NCBI RefSeq assembly: GCF_013294065.1
Contig: NZ_JABSNM010000016.1
Span: 48,397 to 112,396 of the forward strand
Reading direction: 5' to 3'
Source: Sphaerotilus uruguayifluvii
GTDB taxonomy: Bacteria > Pseudomonadota > Gammaproteobacteria > Burkholderiales > Burkholderiaceae_C
Length of the DNA stretch: 64,000 nucleotides
This document shows, piece by piece, positions 9,941 through 18,780 of this stretch; the stretch's first letter is position 1; each line of letters starts with the position of its first letter. The translations under genes and the position numbers were made by a program. The notes beneath the pieces are model-generated. The model saw only the letters and a program-made list of their open reading frames with translations, was not told the origin of the DNA and searched no databases.

Positions 9941-10726
9941 GTGCTCGACCCTTCCTGGAAACCGACCCTCTCCGCGCTGATCCAGCCCCCGGCCAGCCTG
10001 CTGCTGATGATCCCGGCGGGGTTGTGGGCATTGCGCTGGCGCCGCTGGGCCGGCCGGCTGATGATCTCGCTGGCCACGCTCGGGCTGTGGCTGATGTGCT
10101 GCAGCGGCAGCGCGCAGTGGCTGCAGGACCATGTGCTGCGCCCGCCCTCGGCGCTGAGCGCGCCGGAGATCCGCGCGCTGATGCGCGCGCCCGGCACGCC
10201 GCCGACCGCGATCGTCGTGCTCGGCGCCGGCCGCCATCGCCTCTCGCCGGAATACGGCAGCTCGATGCTGACGCAGCAGGCGATGGTGCGGCTGCACTAC
10301 GGTGTCTGGCTGGCGCGGCGCACCGGGCAGCCTCTGGCCTACAGCGGCGGCGTGGGCTGGGGCCAGTCCGGCGAGACCACCGAGGCCGAGACCGCCGCAC
10401 GCATCCTGATGGACGACTACGGCAGCCGGCTGCGCTGGACCGAATCGCGCTCGCGCGACACCCGAGAGAACGCCGAGCGGCTGGTGCCGATGCTCCAGGC
10501 CGACGGCGTGCGCCGCATCATCCTGGTGACGCACGCCAGCCACATGCCACGCGCGATGCGCGCCTTCCGCGATGCCGCCGGACGGCAGATCTCGATCGTC
10601 GCCGCGCCGGTGGGCTTCGTGACGAACGACGAGTCGGGCCTGCTGGACTGGATCCCGAGCTCGTACGGCTACCGGCTGGTGCACGACGCGCTGCACGAGG
10701 TGCTCGGGCTGATCACCGGGAACTGA
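9941..10726 (+). CDS. YdcF/SanA-family (DUF218) membrane protein
   Basis: The 261-residue protein begins with a GTG and has two N-terminal hydrophobic segments (about residues 16-28 and 38-54) followed by a DUF218 domain. Landmarks are AIVVLGAGRH (about 90-99), the YSGG motif and RSRDTRENAERL, then ILVTHASHMPRAM. Members include ElyC and SanA of E. coli, which affect envelope polymer synthesis and vancomycin resistance; the chemistry is unclear. No good ribosome site precedes the GTG and no ATG lies in frame upstream, so the exact start is uncertain. It converges on ubiD; a GC-rich inverted repeat (10762-10790) sits between them. Confidence 0.82.
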   Translation: MLDPSWKPTLSALIQPPASLLLMIPAGLWALRWRRWAGRLMISLATLGLWLMCCSGSAQWLQDHVLRPPSALSAPEIRALMRAPGTPPTAIVVLGAGRHRLSPEYGSSMLTQQAMVRLHYGVWLARRTGQPLAYSGGVGWGQSGETTEAETAARILMDDYGSRLRWTESRSRDTRENAERLVPMLQADGVRRIILVTHASHMPRAMRAFRDAAGRQISIVAAPVGFVTNDESGLLDWIPSSYGYRLVHDALHEVLGLITGN

Positions 10727-10761
10727 GCGGCCGGACACCGGACGGGAGGCCCGGACAGAAA

Positions 10762-10790
10762 CCCGCCCGAGGCGCAGGCCGTCGGGCGGG
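10762..10790. terminator. GC-rich stem-loop after ydcF-like gene
   Basis: Perfect 9-base arms (10762-10770 and 10782-10790, CCCGCCCGA and its complement) enclose an 11-base loop, 35 bases after the DUF218 gene. No T-tract follows, so it is a possible intrinsic or Rho-assisted terminator between convergent genes. Confidence 0.4.
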
Positions 10791-10906
10791 TGGTGGCGAT
10801 CGTCATCTGATCGCCTGCGGAGAACGCGGAGGGGAAGAGTCCACGCCTCCTTCCGGACCACAATGATCCGGCTTCAGGGCGTCCGCCTGATGCGGACGGC
10901 CAAAGA

Positions 10907-12508
10907 TTACGCCCCGGATCTGCCGCTGGCAAGCCCCCCCGGCTTCGGCTCGAACAGCCGCGACCACATCGCCTCCATGCGGGTGGCCACCGCATGGTCC
11001 ATCTCGATCGTGCGCCCCCACTCGCGGTCGGTCTCGCCGGGCCACTTGTTGGTCGCGTCCAGCCCCATCTTGCCGCCCAGGCCCGACACCGGCGAGGCGA
11101 AGTCGAGGTAGTCGATCGGCGTGTGCTCGACCAGCGTGGTGTCGCGCACCGGATCCATGCGGGTGGTGATCGCCCAGATCACCTCCTGCCAGCTGCGGAT
11201 GTCGACGTCGTCGTCCACCACCACGATGAACTTGGTGTACATGAACTGGCGCAGGAAGCTCCACAGGCCGAACATCAGCCGCTTGGCGTGGCCCGGATAG
11301 GCCTTCCTCATGCTGATGACCGCCATGCGGTAGCTGCAGCCCTCCGGCGGCAGATAGAAGTCGACGATCTCCGGAAACTGCTTCTTCAGGATCGGCACGA
11401 AGACCTCGTTGAGCGCCACCCCCAGCACCGCCGGCTCGTCGGGCGGCTTGCCGGTGTAGGTCGAGTGGTAGATCGCGTCCTGGCGCATCGTCAGGCGCGA
11501 GATCTCGAACACCGGGAACCAGTCCTGCTCGTTGTAGTAGCCGGTGTGGTCGCCGTAGGGGCCTTCCAGCGCGTGCAGGTAGCCGTCCTTCTCCTTCAGC
11601 CGCACGCCGTGCTCGCTGACGCCCTCGAAGCCGGGCTCGGCCGGCGGGATGTGGCCCTCCAGCACGATCTCGGCGCTGGCCGGCACCTGCAGCATCAGGC
11701 CGCCCTCGCCCACCTGGCTGTCGGCCAGCTCGGTGCGGCCGCCACGCAGCAGGCCGGCGAACTGGTACTCCGACAGGCTGTCGGGCACCGGCGTCACCGC
11801 GCCGAGGATCGTCGCCGGATCGGCGCCCAAAGCCACCACGATCGGAAAGGGCTTTCCACGATTTGCATGAACGAATTCGCGGAAATCCAACGCACCGCCG
11901 CGATGGGCCAGCCAGCGCATGATGACCTGGCGACGTCCGATCACCTGCTGGCGGTAGATGCCGAGGTTCTGGCGCCGGCGCGGCCGCGCAACCGATTGCG
12001 GTCCGCGCGTCACCACCAGCCCCCAGGTGATCAGCGGCGCCACGTCGCCCGGCCAGCAATGCTGCACCGGCAGCCGGCCCAGGTCGACGTCCGGCCCCTC
12101 GATCACCCGCTCCTGGCAGGCCGGCCGGCGCACCACCGAGGGCTTCATGTCCCACAGCGTGCGTGCCATCTGCCACAGCTGGCCGGCGTCCTGCAGCCCC
12201 TTCGGGGGCTCGGGCTCCTTCAGCCGCGCCAGCAGCTCGCCGATGTCGCGCAGCGCCGAGACGCTTTCGGCGCCCATGCCCAGCGCGACACGCCCCGGCG
12301 TGCCGAAGAGATTGGTAACTGCAGGTATCGTGAATTTTTCACTTCCACGCACCGGATGGGTGAACAGCAGAGCCGGCCCGCCCGCCCGAAGCGTGCGATC
12401 GGACAGCCAGGTCATTTCCAGATCGGTCGAGACGGGCTCTTTCACTTCAAGAAGCTCGCCCCGGGCCCGCAAGGCGGCCAGGAAGTCTCGGAGGTCTCGG
12501 TATTTCAT
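10907..12508 (-). CDS. ubiD: UbiD-family 4-hydroxy-3-polyprenylbenzoate decarboxylase
   Basis: The 533-residue protein is a prenylated-FMN-dependent decarboxylase of ubiquinone biosynthesis (497 residues in E. coli). Diagnostic segments are [40 protein letters not shown], the [10 protein letters not shown] stretch, and the C-terminal [17 protein letters not shown]. It acts in the cytoplasm with cofactor made by UbiX, which is not in this window. The start codon sits next to a divergent promoter region. The C-terminus is slightly extended ([12 protein letters not shown]). Several protein-like antisense frames cross it but none has recognisable motifs. Confidence 0.95.
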   Translation of the reverse strand: MKYRDLRDFLAALRARGELLEVKEPVSTDLEMTWLSDRTLRAGGPALLFTHPVRGSEKFTIPAVTNLFGTPGRVALGMGAESVSALRDIGELLARLKEPEPPKGLQDAGQLWQMARTLWDMKPSVVRRPACQERVIEGPDVDLGRLPVQHCWPGDVAPLITWGLVVTRGPQSVARPRRRQNLGIYRQQVIGRRQVIMRWLAHRGGALDFREFVHANRGKPFPIVVALGADPATILGAVTPVPDSLSEYQFAGLLRGGRTELADSQVGEGGLMLQVPASAEIVLEGHIPPAEPGFEGVSEHGVRLKEKDGYLHALEGPYGDHTGYYNEQDWFPVFEISRLTMRQDAIYHSTYTGKPPDEPAVLGVALNEVFVPILKKQFPEIVDFYLPPEGCSYRMAVISMRKAYPGHAKRLMFGLWSFLRQFMYTKFIVVVDDDVDIRSWQEVIWAITTRMDPVRDTTLVEHTPIDYLDFASPVSGLGGKMGLDATNKWPGETDREWGRTIEMDHAVATRMEAMWSRLFEPKPGGLASGRSGA

Positions 12509-12541
12509 GCTTTTTGTGTCTGATTGGTGACTCTTTTATTG

Positions 12542-12571
12542 TTGACCGGTTATTTGGACGACTTCTAGAAT
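12542..12571 (+). promoter_or_regulatory. sigma-70 type promoter for the lytic transglycosylase gene
   Basis: TTGACC (12542-12547) and TAGAAT (12566-12571) are separated by 18 bases in a locally AT-rich stretch between the divergent ubiD and lytic transglycosylase genes. Transcription from it would leave a leader of about 210 bases before the ATG at 12788. The leader contains no recognisable riboswitch. Confidence 0.55.
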
Positions 12572-12787
12572 CCGGCCGTTTCGTAACACAGGGGCTCGTG
12601 GCCTGCCGCGACCATCGCGCAGCAGCCCCTTATTCGAACCCGTCAGGACAAGGGAGGGCGGCCGCCACCAGAGCGGCCCGGTGTGCAGGAACTGCGAAGA
12701 GCAGCATCCTGCCGCGGTGACGACGGGAATTATCGAGGCGCCTGCCCATGGCCACACGGCGCCTGCAGTGATAGCGAAAGGAGTTGC

Positions 12788-13699
12788 ATGACTGCACCCC
12801 GATCGTGGACACGCGTGCGCATGGCAGCCCTGCTGTCGGTGCGGGTGTTCTTCTCCGATCTCGGACACGGCCTGCTGGCCGTGAGCCACAGCAGCCTGGC
12901 CGTCATCGGTCTGGCGGTGCTGAGCACCACCTTCGTCATCGGCGGTCGCGCCGATGTCCGCGGCGCGCTCGAGGAGCGCGCGCTGGACTGGCTCGTCGCG
13001 CGCCAGGAGGCCCGCACGGCCGACAGCGCCGACACGCTCGAGACCTCGGACCTGCTCGGTCCGGGCGACGCGTCGGCGGTCGACCGCGCCACCGCGGTCG
13101 ACCCGAGCGAGCTCAACCGCCAGCAGGCGGTGGTCGCGCAATGGCTGGCGCGCCGCTACAAGGTCGCGCCCGAGCCGGTCGGCCGGCTGGTCCAGGAGGC
13201 CTGGTCGCTGGGCCGGCGCGTCGGTCTCGAGCCGACGCTGATCCTGGCCATCGTCGCGATCGAGTCCTCGTTCAACCCGTTCGCGCAGAGCTCGGTCGGC
13301 GCGCAGGGCCTGATGCAGGTGCTGACGAAGGTCCATGACGACAAGTACGTCGCCTTCGGCGGCAACCACGCGGCCTTCGATCCGCTGACCAACCTGCGCG
13401 TCGGCGTGCAGGTGCTCAAGGACTGCATCGCCCGGGCCGGCTCGGTCGAGGGCGGCCTGCGCTACTACGTCGGCGCGGCCAATCTGGCCAGCGACGGCGG
13501 CTACGCCTTCAAGGTGCTGGCCGAGCAGGAGTTCATGCAGCAGCTGCTGCACGGCCGCTCGGTGCCGGTGACGGCACGCCTGCCGGTGCCGCCGGTGGCG
13601 CCGCCCGACGCCCCGCCCGCGGGCGGGCCGATGTCGCCGGTCAGCCCGGCGCCCGGCGCGGGAGCCCATGGCAACCGCGTGGCGTCGCTGGGCTACTGA
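12788..13699 (+). CDS. membrane-anchored lytic transglycosylase (SLT domain)
   Basis: The 303-residue protein is a peptidoglycan-cleaving lytic transglycosylase. A hydrophobic segment at about residues 30-52 would anchor it or act as an uncleaved signal. The SLT domain starts near residue 145, with the catalytic Glu159 in AIVAIESSFNPFAQ and the GAQGLMQVLTKVHDD motif after it, then LTNLRVGVQVLKD and GGLRYYVGAAN. An AAAGGAG ribosome site immediately before the ATG fixes the start. The C-terminal 40 residues are Pro/Ala-rich and probably disordered. It is the last gene before the glyA riboswitch. Confidence 0.88.
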   Translation: MTAPRSWTRVRMAALLSVRVFFSDLGHGLLAVSHSSLAVIGLAVLSTTFVIGGRADVRGALEERALDWLVARQEARTADSADTLETSDLLGPGDASAVDRATAVDPSELNRQQAVVAQWLARRYKVAPEPVGRLVQEAWSLGRRVGLEPTLILAIVAIESSFNPFAQSSVGAQGLMQVLTKVHDDKYVAFGGNHAAFDPLTNLRVGVQVLKDCIARAGSVEGGLRYYVGAANLASDGGYAFKVLAEQEFMQQLLHGRSVPVTARLPVPPVAPPDAPPAGGPMSPVSPAPGAGAHGNRVASLGY

Positions 13700-13713
13700 G
13701 CGCGTGCGCTTCC

Positions 13714-13720
13714 TGTAAAC
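13714..13720 (+). promoter_or_regulatory. -10 region of the glyA riboswitch transcript
   Basis: TGTAAAC lies about nine bases before the first paired base of the ZTP riboswitch (13729), which is the spacing expected if transcription starts at the riboswitch. No clear -35 element is seen. Confidence 0.4.
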
Positions 13721-13728
13721 TCGCCCGA

Positions 13729-13846
13729 CCACGCAACTGGCGTTCAAGGCCTCGATCGGGGCCGAGGTGGGCAACCACCGGGGAGCGTGGTCGCCGCAGG
13801 CGCATCGGCTTGCGGCGGTTTCTTGCCGTGCGCCTGGGCAGCCCGT
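13729..13846 (+). ncRNA. ZTP (pfl motif) riboswitch controlling glyA
   Basis: The leader of glyA contains the conserved elements of the pfl/ZTP riboswitch. A P1 helix pairs CCACGC (13729-13734) with GCGTGG (13785-13790) and encloses ACTGGCG. An inner hairpin GGTGG-GCAA-CCACC (about 13767-13779) is followed by CGGGGAGCG. A second domain ends with the highly conserved CCGTGCGCCTGGGCA (13826-13840), whose CGCC can form the pseudoknot with GGCG. This class senses the purine intermediate ZTP/ZMP, which accumulates when one-carbon folate is short, and turns on one-carbon genes such as glyA. Expression control probably acts on the region between 13841 and the ATG at 13907. Confidence 0.88.
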
Positions 13847-13906
13847 GCCGTCGATCCGCGAGGAATCGCCGCCGGGTCCAGAACCTCCCGACAGGACTGC
13901 CGCATC

Positions 13907-15160
13907 ATGTTTGACCGCGCCACCCACACCCTGGCCGCCATCGACCCCGAGATCACCGCCGCGATCGAGGCCGAGGTCCATCGCCAGGAAGACCACATCG
14001 AGCTGATCGCCAGCGAGAACTACACCTCGCCGGCCGTCATGGCCGCCCAGGGCTCGCAGCTCACCAACAAGTACGCCGAAGGCTACCCCGGCAAGCGCTA
14101 CTACGGCGGCTGCGAGCATGTCGACGTCGTCGAGCAGATCGCCATCGACCGTGCCAAGGAACTGTTCGGCGCCAGCTTCGCCAACGTGCAGCCGAACTCC
14201 GGCTCGCAGGCCAACCAGGCCGTCTACTTCGGCCTGCTGCAGCCGGGCGACACCATCATGGGCATGAGCCTGGCCGAAGGCGGCCACCTGACCCACGGCA
14301 TGCCGCTGAACATGTCGGGCAAGTGGTTCAAGGTCGTCTCCTACGGCCTGAACGCCGCCGAGGACATCGACTACGACGCGATGGAGCGCATGGCGCACGA
14401 GCACAAGCCGAAGCTGATCATCGCGGGCGCGTCGGCGTTCGCGCTGCGCATCGACTTCGAGCGCTTCGCCAAGGTGGCCAAGGCCGTCGGCGCCTACCTC
14501 TGGGTCGACATGGCGCACTACGCCGGCCTGATCGCCGCGGGCGTCTACCCGAACCCGGTGCCGCACGCCGACGTCGTCACCACGACCACGCACAAGACGC
14601 TGCGCGGCCCGCGCGGCGGCCTGATCCTGATGAACGACGAGGCCGTCGCCAAGAAGATCAACTCGGCGATCTTCCCCGGCATCCAGGGCGGCCCGCTGAT
14701 GCACGTCATCGCGGCCAAGGCCGTGGCGCTGAAGGAAGCCCTGTCGCCCGAGTTCAAGGCCTACCAGGAGCAGGTGGTCAGGAACGCCGCCGTGATGGCC
14801 GAGACGCTGACCCAGCGCGGCCTGCGCATCGTCAGCGGCCGCACCGAGAGCCACGTCATGCTGGTCGACCTGCGTCCGAAGGGCCTGACCGGCAAGGAAG
14901 CCGAGGCGCTGCTGGGCCGTGCCCACATGACCTGCAACAAGAACGGCATCCCGAACGACCCGCAGAAGCCGATGGTCACCAGCGGCATCCGCCTGGGCTC
15001 GCCGGCCCTGACCACCCGCGGCTTCAAGGAGGACCAGGCCCGCCTGGTCGCCAACCTGATCGCCGACGTGCTGGAAGCCCCGAACGACGAGGCCGTCATC
15101 GAGCGCGTCAAGGCGCAGGTCGCGCAGCTGACCCGCGACTTCCCCGTCTACCGCGGCTGA
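13907..15160 (+). CDS. glyA: serine hydroxymethyltransferase
   Basis: The 417-residue PLP enzyme interconverts serine and glycine and charges tetrahydrofolate with a methylene group, the main source of one-carbon units. The length equals the E. coli enzyme. The PLP lysine is Lys230 in [29 protein letters not shown] and [15 protein letters not shown] at the N-terminus are diagnostic. Its start is fixed by homology ([10 protein letters not shown]). The riboswitch at 13729-13846 should raise expression when one-carbon folate is limiting. nrdR follows 23 bases downstream and is probably cotranscribed, a common arrangement in proteobacteria. Confidence 0.98.
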   Translation: MFDRATHTLAAIDPEITAAIEAEVHRQEDHIELIASENYTSPAVMAAQGSQLTNKYAEGYPGKRYYGGCEHVDVVEQIAIDRAKELFGASFANVQPNSGSQANQAVYFGLLQPGDTIMGMSLAEGGHLTHGMPLNMSGKWFKVVSYGLNAAEDIDYDAMERMAHEHKPKLIIAGASAFALRIDFERFAKVAKAVGAYLWVDMAHYAGLIAAGVYPNPVPHADVVTTTTHKTLRGPRGGLILMNDEAVAKKINSAIFPGIQGGPLMHVIAAKAVALKEALSPEFKAYQEQVVRNAAVMAETLTQRGLRIVSGRTESHVMLVDLRPKGLTGKEAEALLGRAHMTCNKNGIPNDPQKPMVTSGIRLGSPALTTRGFKEDQARLVANLIADVLEAPNDEAVIERVKAQVAQLTRDFPVYRG

Positions 15161-15183
15161 GGCCGGGCGGCGACGCCCTCCCG

Positions 15184-15627
15184 ATGCGCTGCCCCTACTG
15201 CGGTCACCAGGAAACCACCGTCGTCGAGACCCGCGCGTCCGACGAGGGTGACGCGATGCGCCGGCGGCGGCGCTGCAGCGGCTGCGACAAGCGCTTCACC
15301 ACCTACGAGCGCGCCGAGCTGGCGATGCCGGCGGTGGTGAAGAAGAACGGGGCACGCAGCGAGTTCGACCGCGCCAAGCTGCGCGCGTCGATGACGCTGG
15401 CCCTGCGCAAGCGCAATGTCAGCGTCGACCTGCTCGACGCGGCGATCGCCCGCATCGAGAACACCCTGTTCACCAGCGGCGAGAGCGAGGTCGGCACCTC
15501 GCAGATCGGCGAGCTGGTGATGCGCGAGCTCAAGCGCCTCGACAAGGTCGCCTACGTGCGCTACGCCTCGGTCTACCGCCAGTTCGAGGATGTCGACGCG
15601 TTCAGCCAGCTGATCCGCGAGATCTGA
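15184..15627 (+). CDS. nrdR: transcriptional repressor of ribonucleotide reductase genes
   Basis: The 147-residue NrdR has a zinc ribbon with Cys3, Cys6, Cys31 and Cys34 (MRCPYCGHQ and [10 protein letters not shown]), followed by an ATP-cone domain from about residue 48 ([20 protein letters not shown]). It senses dATP/ATP and represses ribonucleotide reductase operons by binding NrdR boxes. None were seen in this window. It lies directly downstream of glyA, a conserved linkage. The length is standard (about 150). Confidence 0.97.
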   Translation: MRCPYCGHQETTVVETRASDEGDAMRRRRRCSGCDKRFTTYERAELAMPAVVKKNGARSEFDRAKLRASMTLALRKRNVSVDLLDAAIARIENTLFTSGESEVGTSQIGELVMRELKRLDKVAYVRYASVYRQFEDVDAFSQLIREI

Positions 15628-15757
15628 TCCAGCGCGGATCGCCTCCGCATCCCCCCTCGCCTCCCCCTGACGTCCCTCCATGGAGGGATGCCGCGCGGGC
15701 GCCTGCCTGCAGACACTGGCCTCCTGTGCCCGTGTCCTTGCCGTCAGGAGGTCCGCG

Positions 15758-16330
15758 ATGCGTGCTCGCCGTCACCCCCGCAAACGCCAGCCCGCCCGGT
15801 TGCGCGGGCTGACGCTGGTCGAGCTGCTGGTCACGCTGACGCTGCTTGCGCTGCTGGCCGGCGCGGCGCTGCCGGCGCTGGGCGCGCTGCTGCAGCGCCG
15901 CCGCCTCGAGGGCGCCTCGTCGCAGCTGATCTCGGACCTGCAGCTGCTGCGCACCAGCGCAATCTCGCGCCACCGGGCGCTGCGGCTGAGCCTGCAGGAC
16001 CTGCCCGAAGGCAGCTGCCGGATGATCCACGACGGCGAGGCCGGCGACTGCCGCTGCCAGGCCGATGCGCGCCTGCAGCCGCTGACCGAATGCCGCACCG
16101 GCGTGACGCTGCTGCAGGCCGCGCTGCTGCCGCGCAGCCAGCGCCTGCGCCTGCAGAGCAATGCCGCCAGCCTCAGGCTGGAGCCTCGTCACGGCACGCT
16201 GACGCCGACCGCGACGATCGAGATCGCCAGCGAGGACTCGACCCAGCGGCTGCGCCATGTCGTCAGCCTGCTCGGCCGCATCCGGGTCTGCGCGCCGGCC
16301 GCTCCGGTGCCCGGGGTGCCGGCATGCTGA
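15758..16330 (+). CDS. type IV minor pilin, FimT/GspH-like
   Basis: The 190-residue prepilin begins the minor-pilin operon. A basic leader (MRARRHPRKRQPARLRG) is cut after Gly17 to leave LTLVELLVTLTLLALLAGAA, with the conserved Glu at mature position +5. The body fits the GspH/FimT family, including RSAISRHRALRL-like beta-strand pattern and several cysteines. The start is fixed by an AGGAGG seven bases before the ATG; longer in-frame starts have none. Minor pilins form the tip complex that primes pilus assembly. The next gene overlaps its stop by seven bases. Confidence 0.88.
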   Translation: MRARRHPRKRQPARLRGLTLVELLVTLTLLALLAGAALPALGALLQRRRLEGASSQLISDLQLLRTSAISRHRALRLSLQDLPEGSCRMIHDGEAGDCRCQADARLQPLTECRTGVTLLQAALLPRSQRLRLQSNAASLRLEPRHGTLTPTATIEIASEDSTQRLRHVVSLLGRIRVCAPAAPVPGVPAC

Positions 16331-16803
16331 GCCGAGCGCGCCCGCCACGCCCCCCACGCCGCCCTCGCGGCATGACGCTGATCGAGCTCTGCGTGGTGAT
16401 GCTGCTCGTCGGCCTGCTGCTGGTGCTGGCGCTGCCGAGCTGGCAGCAGCAGGTGCGGCGGGCGCGCCGCGCCGACGCCTTCGCGGCGCTGGCGCAGATC
16501 GAGCTCGCGCAGTCGCGCTGGCGCTCGCGGCATGCCGAGCATGCCGGCTCGCTGGGCGCCGACGGCCTGGCGCTGCCGACGCGCAGCCCGGCCGGGCATT
16601 ACGCGCTGGCGCTCGACGCCGGCATCGACGACCCGGCCAGCGCCTTTCGTGCCACCGCCAGCGCGCTGGGCGACCAGGCCGGAGACACCGACTGCCGCTG
16701 GCTGGCGATCGAGTACGCCGCCGGAGCGCTGCGGCCGCGCTCCGGCCCCGATGCCCGGCTCGACAACGATGCCGCGCGCAACCGCGACTGCTGGCGGCCA
16801 TGA
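16324..16803 (+). CDS. type IV pilin-like protein, PilE family
   Basis: This 159-residue prepilin has the leader MLSRARPPRPPRRPRG cut after Gly16, giving MTLIELCVVMLLVGLLLVLA with Glu at +5. It is followed by the alphaC segment PSWQQQVRRARRADAFAALAQIELAQ seen in PilE/ComP-type minor pilins. Two C-terminal cysteines (TDCRWLAIEY and NRDCWRP) can form the D-loop disulfide. It overlaps the preceding gene by seven bases and the next by four (ATGA), showing translational coupling. It is a minor rather than major pilin by context. Confidence 0.86.
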   Translation: MLSRARPPRPPRRPRGMTLIELCVVMLLVGLLLVLALPSWQQQVRRARRADAFAALAQIELAQSRWRSRHAEHAGSLGADGLALPTRSPAGHYALALDAGIDDPASAFRATASALGDQAGDTDCRWLAIEYAAGALRPRSGPDARLDNDAARNRDCWRP

Positions 16804-17546
16804 GCGGCGCCCTGCCCCGGAACCGGCCGAGGCCGCGCAGACCGGGCCCGGCACACGGGCTGGCGCTGCTCGAGCTGCTGCTGGCCGCCGCGCTGGCGCT
16901 CGGGCTGGCGGCGGCGGCGCTGCAGTTCGTGCTCGCGCAGATCGACGAGCAGCAGCGCCTGCAGGCCGACCGCCGGCTGCGCCAGGACCTGCTCGCGGTG
17001 GCCGACCTGCTGGCACGCGACCTGCGGCGCAGCGGCTACTGGGGCCACGCCGGCCTGGCCGCCGATCGGGCGGCGCGCGGCGAGCCGGTGCCCGCCAATC
17101 CGTACGACGGCCTGAGCCTCGCGGCCGACGGCAGCGCGATCGGCCACGCCTACAGCCGGGACGACAGCGAGGACGATCAGGTCGCCGGCACCGAGCGCTT
17201 CGGCCTGCGCCTGGATACAGCCACCGGCGTGCTGTCCTGGCGGGTGTCCGGCAGCGCGCTGGCCCCGTCGGCGCGCGACGCCTGGCAGCCGCTGAGCGAT
17301 CCGACCCGGCTGCGCGTGCTGCGGCTGGCGCTGCAGGTCGACGAGCGCGAGCAGTCGCTGGCGGCGCTGTGCGCGCTCGAGCGCTGCGACGCGGCCGCCG
17401 GCGGCGACTGCCCGCCGCGGAGGCTGTCGCGCCAGGTCCGGCTGCTGCTCGAGGCCGCCGACCCGCGCGACGCCACCCGCACGCGCCGCATCGAGCTCTC
17501 CAGCCGGGTGCGCAACGACGAGGTCCGCGGTGTCTGCCCGGGCTGA
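16800..17546 (+). CDS. type IV minor pilin, PilW-like
   Basis: The 248-residue protein has a Pro/Arg leader ending in HG (residue 20) and the mature start LALLELLLAAALALGLAAA with Glu at +5. The following helix and the RLRQDLLAVADLLARDLRRSGYWG segment are typical of PilW, in which the RRAGYWG-like motif recurs. The C-terminal part contains several cysteines (CALERCDAAAGGDC). It overlaps the gene before by four bases and the gene after by 17 bases. It probably forms part of the PilVWX tip complex. Confidence 0.86.
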   Translation: MSGALPRNRPRPRRPGPAHGLALLELLLAAALALGLAAAALQFVLAQIDEQQRLQADRRLRQDLLAVADLLARDLRRSGYWGHAGLAADRAARGEPVPANPYDGLSLAADGSAIGHAYSRDDSEDDQVAGTERFGLRLDTATGVLSWRVSGSALAPSARDAWQPLSDPTRLRVLRLALQVDEREQSLAALCALERCDAAAGGDCPPRRLSRQVRLLLEAADPRDATRTRRIELSSRVRNDEVRGVCPG

Positions 17547-18780
17547 ACGGCCGCGTGCCCGGGCCCAGCGCGGTCTCGGCGCGGTCGCGCTGGTGGTCGT
17601 GCTGCTGCTCGGGGCGCATCTGGCGCTGCTGGCCAGCCACGGCGCGCAGTTCGTCGAGCAGCGGGCCGGGGCGGCGCGGCTGCAGCAGGTCCAGGCCCGC
17701 GAGGCGGCCGAGTCCGGCCTGGCCTGGGCGCTGGCGATGCTGAACGATCCGCGCCCGGTCGACGCCCGCTGCGCTCCACCCGGCCCGGGCCTGCGCTCGC
17801 TGCGCGCCCGCTGGCTGGCAGGCACGGCGGCCGAACAGGCGGCGCTGCAGCCGGCCTGCGAACGGGCCGCGGCACGCTGGCACTGCGACTGCCCGGACGG
17901 CGCGGCCGGCCGCCCGGCCGCACCGCAGGACGGCCTGCTGCACCCGGCCTTCGGCCTGACGCTGGCGCCGGGCGACACGCCGTCGCAGTGGCGGCTGCGC
18001 GCCGAGGGCTGCGCCGGCCGCGGCCCCGGCTGCGGCGACCCCGGCGGGCGCGAACCCGAGGCCCGCCATCGCATCGAGATCGTGCTGGCGCGCGCCGGCA
18101 GCACGCTTCGCCCGCCCGAGGCGGCGCTGACCGCGGTCGCCGACGTGCGCCTCGAGGGCAGCGTCCTGCTGGCCCGCACCGATCCGGCCGGCGCCGGCGC
18201 GGCGGTGCGCAGCGGCGGCCGGATCGACCGGATCGCGCCGGCACAGACCCTCGGCCCGCCCGGCACGCCCGCCGAGGCCCTGTGCCAGGCCGGCGATCCG
18301 AGACTGGCCCAGGGCGGCGCGCCGGCGCTGTGGCGCGAACTGCTCGGCCTGCCTCCGCAGGGTGCGGACCTGCCCGGCTGGGAGCGCATCGACTGCGCCG
18401 GCCTCTGCGATGCGCAGGCGGTGGCCGCGCGCATCGCCCAGGGCTCGCAGGCGCTGTGGCTCGACGGCGACCTCGACCTGGGCGGGCGCGACTGGGGCCG
18501 GGCGGACCAGCCGGTGCTGCTGGCGGTGTCGGGCCGGCTGCTCGCGCGCGAGAGCTTCCGGGCCGACGGCCTGCTGATCGGCGCCCAGGTCGATCTGGCG
18601 CCGGCCGGAGCGGGTGCCACGCCGGCCCGGCTGCGCGGTGCGCTGGTCTCGCTCGGCGCGGCCCGGCTGGCCGGCGCGCTGGAGCTGCGCCACGACCGGC
18701 TGCTGCTGGCCCGGCTGGCGCCGCTGGGCGGCGCGCTGGTGATGGTGCCGGGCAGCTGGTTCGACCCGGTGAACCCATGA
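17530..18780 (+). CDS. PilX-like minor pilus assembly protein
   Basis: The 416-residue protein starts at a GTG inside the pilW-like gene. The N-terminus RAQRGLGAVALVVVLLLGAH is a PilX_N-type prepilin-like segment without Glu at +5, followed by the REAAESGLAWALAML stretch characteristic of PilX. The remainder is long for PilX (usually about 200 residues) and cysteine-rich (about 15 Cys, e.g. WHCDCPDG and CAGRGPGCGD). This suggests a disulfide-stabilised extension. The last two bases of its stop codon region overlap the ATG of the next gene. No pilY1 follows, although it usually ends this operon. Confidence 0.75.
   Translation: MSARAERPRARAQRGLGAVALVVVLLLGAHLALLASHGAQFVEQRAGAARLQQVQAREAAESGLAWALAMLNDPRPVDARCAPPGPGLRSLRARWLAGTAAEQAALQPACERAAARWHCDCPDGAAGRPAAPQDGLLHPAFGLTLAPGDTPSQWRLRAEGCAGRGPGCGDPGGREPEARHRIEIVLARAGSTLRPPEAALTAVADVRLEGSVLLARTDPAGAGAAVRSGGRIDRIAPAQTLGPPGTPAEALCQAGDPRLAQGGAPALWRELLGLPPQGADLPGWERIDCAGLCDAQAVAARIAQGSQALWLDGDLDLGGRDWGRADQPVLLAVSGRLLARESFRADGLLIGAQVDLAPAGAGATPARLRGALVSLGAARLAGALELRHDRLLLARLAPLGGALVMVPGSWFDPVNP

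Noticed and set aside
13741..13906. Coding start of glyA at an upstream GTG/ATG (13787)
   Set aside because: That extension is the riboswitch sequence translated; homologues start at MFDRA (13907).
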